Below, one piece after another: positions 16,403 through 21,298 of a DNA stretch of 21,298 nt. The DNA is taken from the NCBI GenBank assembly GCA_002336675.1, contig DDEI01000089.1, forward strand, positions 16,154-37,451, read 5' to 3'. Every line of letters starts with the position of its first letter. Within the stretch, counting starts at the first letter, position 1. The translations under genes were made by a program, and so were the position numbers. The notes under the pieces are model-generated. The model saw only the letters and a program-made list of their open reading frames with translations. It did not search any database and had not been told where the DNA came from. This stretch comes from Flavobacteriales bacterium UBA1958 (GTDB lineage: Bacteria > Bacteroidota > Bacteroidia > Flavobacteriales_D > Sanyastnellaceae).

Positions 16403-19400
16403 ATGAAAAATATTTTACTCTGCTTGATTGTCTTTTTCTCTTGTCATTTATCTGCCCAAGTGCCCTCCTATGTGCCCTCTGATGGCCTTGTAGGCTATTG
16501 GCCTTTTGATGGCAATGCCAATGATGAAAGTGGTAATGGTAATAACGGAACAGTTAATGGGGCAACACTAACAACCGATAGATTTGGAAATGCTAATAGT
16601 GCTTATGCTTTTGATGGAATAGATGATTACATTACTGGCAATTCCACTAATTTAAGTGCAGCATCTACCAACAAACTTACCATTGCATCATGGATAAATG
16701 TTAACCAACTTGCAACAGCACCTGCGGCATCAAAGGTATTTACACATACAAATAATGCAACAAACGAAATCCAACAATACGCCTTGTCAATTAATTCCAA
16801 TGGCTCTATTTATTTTCTTGCAGGAAATGGGGAATTCGAGAATAATGGGCCTAACTTAAGTCCTACAGGCCAAATTCAAAGCAATACTTGGGTTCACTTA
16901 GCAGTTGTTGTTTCAATTGACTCTGTTAAACTTTATCTCAACGGTAATGTTGTAATGAGTAAGCCCGAAAATGATAATTTTCCAATTAACCCTGTAGATT
17001 TATTTGTATTTTCTTCATTTACCAATACAACCTTTAATAAGCTTTTTAACGGCTCGATAGACGACACCGGCATCTGGAACCGTGCTCTCACGGAGCAGGA
17101 GATAACAGACTTATATAATGCAGAATTGTCAACCCCGTGCGATGCAACCGTCGACCTCGGCCCAGACACCCTTGGTCTGTGTGCAGGAGACAGCATACTG
17201 CTAGATGCAGGAGCAGGTTATGATAACTACGATTGGAGCACAGGAGATACCTCACAAACAATTTATGCCTCAAACTCTGGAAGCTATAGCGTGACGGTAG
17301 GAGATGGAGTGGGAGTAGATAATGACTACTCTATGAGTTTTGATGGCGCTGGTAACCAAGATATTAATATCCCTGAATCGGCAAGTATTAATAGTATTAA
17401 CGATAAATTGACCATCATGGCCTGGGTCAAAACACTAGGCGATCTGAATGGAGAGAATCCACGAATAATAGACCGATCCGAAGGCAATGGTGGCGGAACA
17501 GACAGATGGTTTCTAACTCATACATCTTCCAATATTCTTCAATTTGGTGTAGGACAAGGCGCTACACAAACTGTCACAGGGTCAAGCCCGCTGACTATTG
17601 GCGAATGGATAGCTGTAGCTGCAGTATACGATGCAGGAGGCGTTACACTCTATGAAAATGGCACCCCTGATGGGTCAGGTAATATTTCAATAAGCGATTT
17701 ATCCCATGTTGAAAATGTAGCCATGAGTATCGGTTCAGTCAATGGTGACAATTCATTCTGGAATGGCTCATTAGACGATATTCACATCTGGAACACCGCT
17801 CTCACCCAATCCGAAATCCAACAATACATGTCTTGCCCACCAACGGGTAATGAGACAGGCTTAGTTGGCTACTGGGACTTTGAAGAGGGTAGTGGAACCA
17901 CTGCATTAGACCAAACTTCAAATGGCAATGATGGTACCATAAACGGAGCAACCTACAGCACAGATGTGCCAGCGCAAACCTGCTTGAGTTGCACCGCCAC
18001 AGACAGTGTTTATGTCGATGTGCTTAATGCACAGATTGTACAGAACGACACCTCCATCTGTTTTGGGGATAGTGTGGAGTTGAGTATTTTATCGGATTCA
18101 ATTATTTTTCCCGGAAATTTTTCTGCATTTGACTACATGGGATGTAATGAGGGTAATTATTATTATTTTTCTCAATATACAACCTCTTGGACAAATGCTT
18201 TTAATGATTGTCAACAATTTGGTGGTCATATTTTGACTATAAACAATCAAGAAGAACAAAATTTTATTGAAAGTATAGCAACATTTTCACCAGCACTTCA
18301 TTTAGGAATTGAAAAAAATAATACAAGTCAATGGATAACAGGTGAGCCGGTTGTTTTTTCAAATTGGGAAACAAGCAATTTTAATCAATGTTGTTATGGA
18401 GAATTTTTATGGAATGATGGGACTTGGGGCTTTGATCCAAATACATCTCAACATCGTATTTGCATGGAAATAGAAACAAATGGCTTGTGTCCTTTAACTA
18501 GTGATATTTTATGGTCCACCGGCGACACTACAGCCACCATCACCGTAAGCCCAAGCCAAACCACAACCTACTCATTAACCGTCGATAATGGAACAACTGT
18601 ATGTACAGATAGTGTGACGGTGACGGTAAATGCTGCATCAGTAGACCTCGGAGCAGACACCCTAAGTTTGTGCGCAGGAGACAGCGTGCTACTCGATGCA
18701 GGTGCAGGATTTGATTCGTATAGCTGGAGTACCGGAGAAACCACACAAAGCATTTATACAAATACCAGTGGCACCTACTCTGCAACCGTTGGCCAAGGCG
18801 ATGCGGTAGTCAATGACTATTCTATGAGTTTTGATGGGGTGGATGATTATGTGGAGGTTAATGTAAATTATGCGCCAACAACATCAAGCGATTTCTCAAT
18901 TGCCTTGTGGACTAAACCTGGTTCTGGGGGTACCACAGTAAGCAAATATGACAACCTGAATGCTCCGAATAGTAATTTCTTTATTCAACTTGATGGCAGC
19001 AATGGTTCTGGCGTCATAAGTGGAGATGGCACAAACACAGTAAGCTTTTCAATACCCCAACTTAATACTTGGACTTATATTTCCGCAGTTTTTAATGCCA
19101 ATGGCAACGTTTCCATATTTGTTAATGGAACACTTCAATCAACGGGTAATTTAAATTTAAACTCATTAATTTCTTCAACACCTATGACTTTTGGAAGGGT
19201 AAGTGGCCCATCCCCTGGATATTTTGACGGCCGAACTGACAATGTATCCATCTGGAACACCGCCCTAACCCAATCCCAAATCCAACAATACATGAACTGT
19301 CCTCCTACTGGAGATGAAGCAGGACTAGTTGGTTATTGGAACTTTGAAGAAGGAAGCGGAACCACGGCATTTGATCTGACAGCAAATGGAAACCACGGAA

Positions 19401-21298
19401 CCATTAATGGAGCCACTTACGAAACCGATACACCAGAACAAATTTGTAACGCTTGTTCAGCGACTGATAGCATTGTGGTATCGATTCTTGATGCGACCAT
19501 CACCGCATCTTCAGAATCTGTCTGTTTTGGGGATAGTGTGGAGTTGAGCGTGGTATCAAATGGAGCTATTGAAGAATGCAATCTATCGGGAAGTCTTGTG
19601 AATGGACTTGTTGGTTACTGGCCATTTTGTGGGAATGCTAATGATGAGAGTGGGAATGGAAATGATGGCGCGGTAAATGGAGCAACATTGACAACAGATC
19701 GTTTTGGAACCTCAAATTCTGCATATAATTTTGATGATAATAACAATCAGTACATAGAAGTTGGAGAAACAAACTCATTAAACAACTGCCAAAAAATGTC
19801 TGTGTCATTTTGGTTTAATATTAGTGGAAACAACAGCAGAAGCCATTTCATCAACAAAACAGAAGTTCCATCTGCAGGTATAACTGAAAACAAACAATTT
19901 ATTGTATCATTAAATTCAACCGGTATATACTTCTATTATGATGCGAATAATTATTTTCAGACCAACATCATACCCGATTTTAATCAATGGAATCAGCTCA
20001 CCGTTACTTATGACTATGGCACAATAAATACACTTGATCAATGTCAATTCTTTTTGAACGGCATACTAATAGATACATTCCCCACTCAAGCCATACTCGC
20101 TGAAACAAATTTTAATATGCGATTTGGCTCATATGCAGATCAAAGCTCTAATACTGTTGCTGGAAAGATTGATGATATTGGGGTCTGGAACAGGGTACTT
20201 TCGGAATCTGAAATTCAACAATTGTACTCAGGGGGTGGGTCTACTTATTCCTGGTCCACAGGATCAACAGAAACAAGCATTACCGTAGCTCCAACAGAAA
20301 CCACAACCTACACTGTAACGGTAGACGATGGCAATGGAACCTGTACTGATGATGTTGAGATTGAAGTGAATCAAACAACCTCATATACCGATATTACGGC
20401 TTGTGAAAGCTATGAATGGAATGGTAATACATATACTCAAAGTGGCACCTACTTATTTAGCGATGGATCAAATAATTCTAACTCATTAGAATTTAACTCT
20501 TCTTCTAATATTAGTGTTGATCCTTATGTTGATTGTGGTGATGTTCTTGATATGTCAGAAAGTTTTAGCATTGGTGGTTGGGTTTATAATGAAGCTGGTA
20601 CTCCAGAATCTTGTGTTTTAAGCAAACGACAACAATCATCTTCTGGCCCTCCTTATTTTGGATATAATTTATCTTATGAAAATAATTTAGGGAGATTTGC
20701 CTTTGGTATTCAAGAAAATTCATTAGCAGGAGGTGATATTGTTTATGCACCTGCAAATACAAATGAATGGGTTCATGTTGTTGGAGTCTTTCATTCAGGC
20801 GCTTCAATTAGTATATATATAAATGGTCTATTTATAAATTCTCAATCAACAAGTTTTAGTTCATTAACAAACAATTCAGCGCCATTTAGAATTGGATGTT
20901 TAGGGATTCAAGCATATGCCTCTTGGAACGGAAAATTAGATGAAATTTTTATATATGATAAAGCTCTAACAAATGCTGAAGTATCAAATATATATAATTG
21001 TAACATGTTGGATGACAATCTTCAAGGTCATTGGAGATTTGAAGAAGGAAGTGGAACAACAGCTTTTGACTTAACATCCAATGGAAATAATGGAACGATA
21101 AATGGTGCAATATATAGCACAGATGTCCCAACTCAGTCTTGCCCTTTAACCAATGTTAATGGCTGTGATAGTACAGCAGTTCTTAGCCTAACAATCAACC
21201 AGGGTGACACTTCATATACCGATATTACGGCTTGTGGAGGCTATAAATGGAATGGAACCGATTATACGGCTAGCGGGGTGTATACTTTTGAAACGCTA
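16403..21298 (+). CDS. Giant secreted multi-LamG/C-type-lectin/Ig-like protein (3'-truncated)
   Basis: One frame, open from ATG 16403 through the last base (1632 codons, no stop). Signal peptide at ~1-19 (MKNILLCLIVFFSCHLSAQ). Order: LamG jelly-roll 1 (28-240); Ig-like 1 (250-305), split by LamG 2 (308-527), resuming at 530-541; Ig-like 2 (543-564), split by a C-type-lectin-like domain (~566-697), resuming at ~700-745; Ig-like 3 (747-803), split by LamG 3 (805-1015), resuming at 1018-1029; Ig-like 4 (1030-1057), split by LamG 4 (1068-1275), resuming at 1281-1325; Ig-like 5 (1327-1353), split by LamG 5 (1354-1580), resuming at 1582-1601; Ig-like 6 from 1604, cut by the window end. LamG 2, 3 and 5 look circularly permuted. 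Both domain families bind glycans, so a surface lectin or adhesin is likely. A C-terminal T9SS sorting domain is expected downstream but not seen. Composition changes along the gene, suggesting module exchange. Ligand unknown. Confidence 0.88.
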   Translation, partial: MKNILLCLIVFFSCHLSAQVPSYVPSDGLVGYWPFDGNANDESGNGNNGTVNGATLTTDRFGNANSAYAFDGIDDYITGNSTNLSAASTNKLTIASWINVNQLATAPAASKVFTHTNNATNEIQQYALSINSNGSIYFLAGNGEFENNGPNLSPTGQIQSNTWVHLAVVVSIDSVKLYLNGNVVMSKPENDNFPINPVDLFVFSSFTNTTFNKLFNGSIDDTGIWNRALTEQEITDLYNAELSTPCDATVDLGPDTLGLCAGDSILLDAGAGYDNYDWSTGDTSQTIYASNSGSYSVTVGDGVGVDNDYSMSFDGAGNQDINIPESASINSINDKLTIMAWVKTLGDLNGENPRIIDRSEGNGGGTDRWFLTHTSSNILQFGVGQGATQTVTGSSPLTIGEWIAVAAVYDAGGVTLYENGTPDGSGNISISDLSHVENVAMSIGSVNGDNSFWNGSLDDIHIWNTALTQSEIQQYMSCPPTGNETGLVGYWDFEEGSGTTALDQTSNGNDGTINGATYSTDVPAQTCLSCTATDSVYVDVLNAQIVQNDTSICFGDSVELSILSDSIIFPGNFSAFDYMGCNEGNYYYFSQYTTSWTNAFNDCQQFGGHILTINNQEEQNFIESIATFSPALHLGIEKNNTSQWITGEPVVFSNWETSNFNQCCYGEFLWNDGTWGFDPNTSQHRICMEIETNGLCPLTSDILWSTGDTTATITVSPSQTTTYSLTVDNGTTVCTDSVTVTVNAASVDLGADTLSLCAGDSVLLDAGAGFDSYSWSTGETTQSIYTNTSGTYSATVGQGDAVVNDYSMSFDGVDDYVEVNVNYAPTTSSDFSIALWTKPGSGGTTVSKYDNLNAPNSNFFIQLDGSNGSGVISGDGTNTVSFSIPQLNTWTYISAVFNANGNVSIFVNGTLQSTGNLNLNSLISSTPMTFGRVSGPSPGYFDGRTDNVSIWNTALTQSQIQQYMNCPPTGDEAGLVGYWNFEEGSGTTAFDLTANGNHGTINGATYETDTPEQICNACSATDSIVVSILDATITASSESVCFGDSVELSVVSNGAIEECNLSGSLVNGLVGYWPFCGNANDESGNGNDGAVNGATLTTDRFGTSNSAYNFDDNNNQYIEVGETNSLNNCQKMSVSFWFNISGNNSRSHFINKTEVPSAGITENKQFIVSLNSTGIYFYYDANNYFQTNIIPDFNQWNQLTVTYDYGTINTLDQCQFFLNGILIDTFPTQAILAETNFNMRFGSYADQSSNTVAGKIDDIGVWNRVLSESEIQQLYSGGGSTYSWSTGSTETSITVAPTETTTYTVTVDDGNGTCTDDVEIEVNQTTSYTDITACESYEWNGNTYTQSGTYLFSDGSNNSNSLEFNSSSNISVDPYVDCGDVLDMSESFSIGGWVYNEAGTPESCVLSKRQQSSSGPPYFGYNLSYENNLGRFAFGIQENSLAGGDIVYAPANTNEWVHVVGVFHSGASISIYINGLFINSQSTSFSSLTNNSAPFRIGCLGIQAYASWNGKLDEIFIYDKALTNAEVSNIYNCNMLDDNLQGHWRFEEGSGTTAFDLTSNGNNGTINGAIYSTDVPTQSCPLTNVNGCDSTAVLSLTINQGDTSYTDITACGGYKWNGTDYTASGVYTFETL
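17150..18640 (+). repeat. Two-Ig super-module, copy 1
   Basis: Encodes residues 250-746: an Ig-like domain beginning 'VDLGPDTLGLCAGDS' carrying LamG 2 in its F-G loop, then a second Ig-like domain beginning 'ICFGDSVELS' carrying the C-type-lectin-like insert in its B-C loop. Scaffold parts match copy 2 (18641-20376) at protein level and in long nucleotide runs; the inserts differ. Confidence 0.85.
18057..18084 (+). repeat. 28-bp exact direct repeat, copy 1
   Basis: Encodes the strand 'CFGDSVEL' of Ig-like 2, immediately before the C-type-lectin-like insert. It is identical over 28 bp to 19521-19548, which precedes the LamG 4 insert. Confidence 0.9.
18641..20376 (+). repeat. Two-Ig super-module, copy 2
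   Basis: Encodes residues 747-1325 with the same plan as copy 1: 'VDLGADTLSLCAGDS' Ig-like with LamG 3, then 'VCFGDSVELS' Ig-like. Here the B-C insert is LamG 4 in ordinary order instead of a C-type-lectin-like domain. Confidence 0.85.
19521..19548 (+). repeat. 28-bp exact direct repeat, copy 2
   Basis: Same 28 bp as 18057-18084, in the same frame, encoding 'CFGDSVEL' of Ig-like 4 just before LamG 4. Synonymous sites are also identical, unlike most of the surrounding repeat. Confidence 0.9.
20381..20405 (+). repeat. 25-bp exact direct repeat, copy 1
   Basis: Encodes 'SYTDITAC' at the start of Ig-like 5; identical over 25 bp to 21212-21236 at the start of Ig-like 6. Confidence 0.9.
21212..21236 (+). 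repeat. 25-bp exact direct repeat, copy 2
   Basis: Start of Ig-like 6, whose strand 'SGVYTFETL' reaches the window end. In Ig-like 5 the insert begins at the equivalent point, so another insert may follow outside the window. Confidence 0.9.

Noticed and set aside
17834..17980. Possible sixth LamG domain starting at 'GLVGYWDFEEGSG'
   Set aside because: No core follows before the Ig-like domain resumes at 'CTATDSVY'. The same happens in three places with constant spacing, so it fits a relocated strand of the preceding domain better than a separate truncated domain.
16933..21131. Several open minus-strand frames of 60-87 codons across the giant lectin gene
   Set aside because: They are shadows of a repetitive coding sequence. 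The plus frame is continuous over 1632 codons with clear domains, and the antisense products show no motif.
1..21298. CRISPR arrays, tRNA/rRNA genes, insertion sequences, integrase or attachment sites
   Set aside because: None were seen. The direct repeats present are coding repeats within one gene, and there is no transposase or short regularly spaced array.

Overview
The window is chromosomal DNA from a member of the Bacteroidota, most likely a Flavobacteriales-type organism. The evidence is a Bacteroidota-style AtpD (with the lineage's extra segment around 'SMEAGGWDL'), a short AtpC without the C-terminal helices, AT-rich DNA, and several very large secreted proteins carrying type IX secretion (T9SS) hallmarks: a type A sorting domain, a type B sorting domain and a PorP/SprF partner. 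I cannot name the genus.

Layout: (1) 1-1537 is the end of an ATP synthase operon (5'-truncated atpD, then atpC and a rho-independent terminator). (2) 1579-5649, minus strand, holds rlmH (23S rRNA methyltransferase), preceded on the same strand by a 1170-aa secreted M43-type zinc metalloprotease with a beta-propeller-like middle, Ig-like modules and a T9SS type A domain. (3) 5781-12104, minus strand, is a compact three-gene unit: a 1681-aa protein of 18 PKD modules with a type B sorting domain, a 92-aa secreted protein, and a PorP/SprF-family outer-membrane protein. These three ORFs lie in one reading frame, separated only by single TAA codons (TAA|ATG and TAA|TTG), and the PorP protein starts at TTG. 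(4) 12217-12903, plus strand, encodes a membrane-anchored SGNH hydrolase whose 3' end overlaps by 17 bp the convergent 1094-aa FG-GAP/ASPIC lipoprotein gene (12887-16171, minus). (5) 16403 to the window end, plus strand, is one uninterrupted 1632-codon reading frame with no stop, the N-terminal part of a giant secreted lectin-like protein.

The most interesting object is the giant protein in region 5. It is a chain of Ig/PKD-like host domains, each split by another whole domain inserted in a loop: LamG jelly-rolls (four of the five seen) or a C-type-lectin-like domain. LamG domains in the predicted F-G loop appear circularly permuted: the 'GLVGYW...GTINGA' strand, N-terminal in ordinary LamG, follows the core and is bracketed by cysteines. 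The LamG in the B-C loop and the free-standing N-terminal LamG keep the ordinary order. Base composition changes sharply between scaffold and some inserts, suggesting exchangeable cassettes. An uninterrupted relative of the same Ig-like domain occurs in the metalloprotease of this window and serves as a built-in reference.

Taken together, the region after the housekeeping genes looks like a cell-surface/secretome locus: adhesin plus T9SS-associated partner, a secreted protease, a surface lipoprotein with two predicted propellers, a possible glycan esterase and a giant lectin. A joint role in attachment to, or breakdown of, polymers is an inference; the sequence does not prove a shared pathway.
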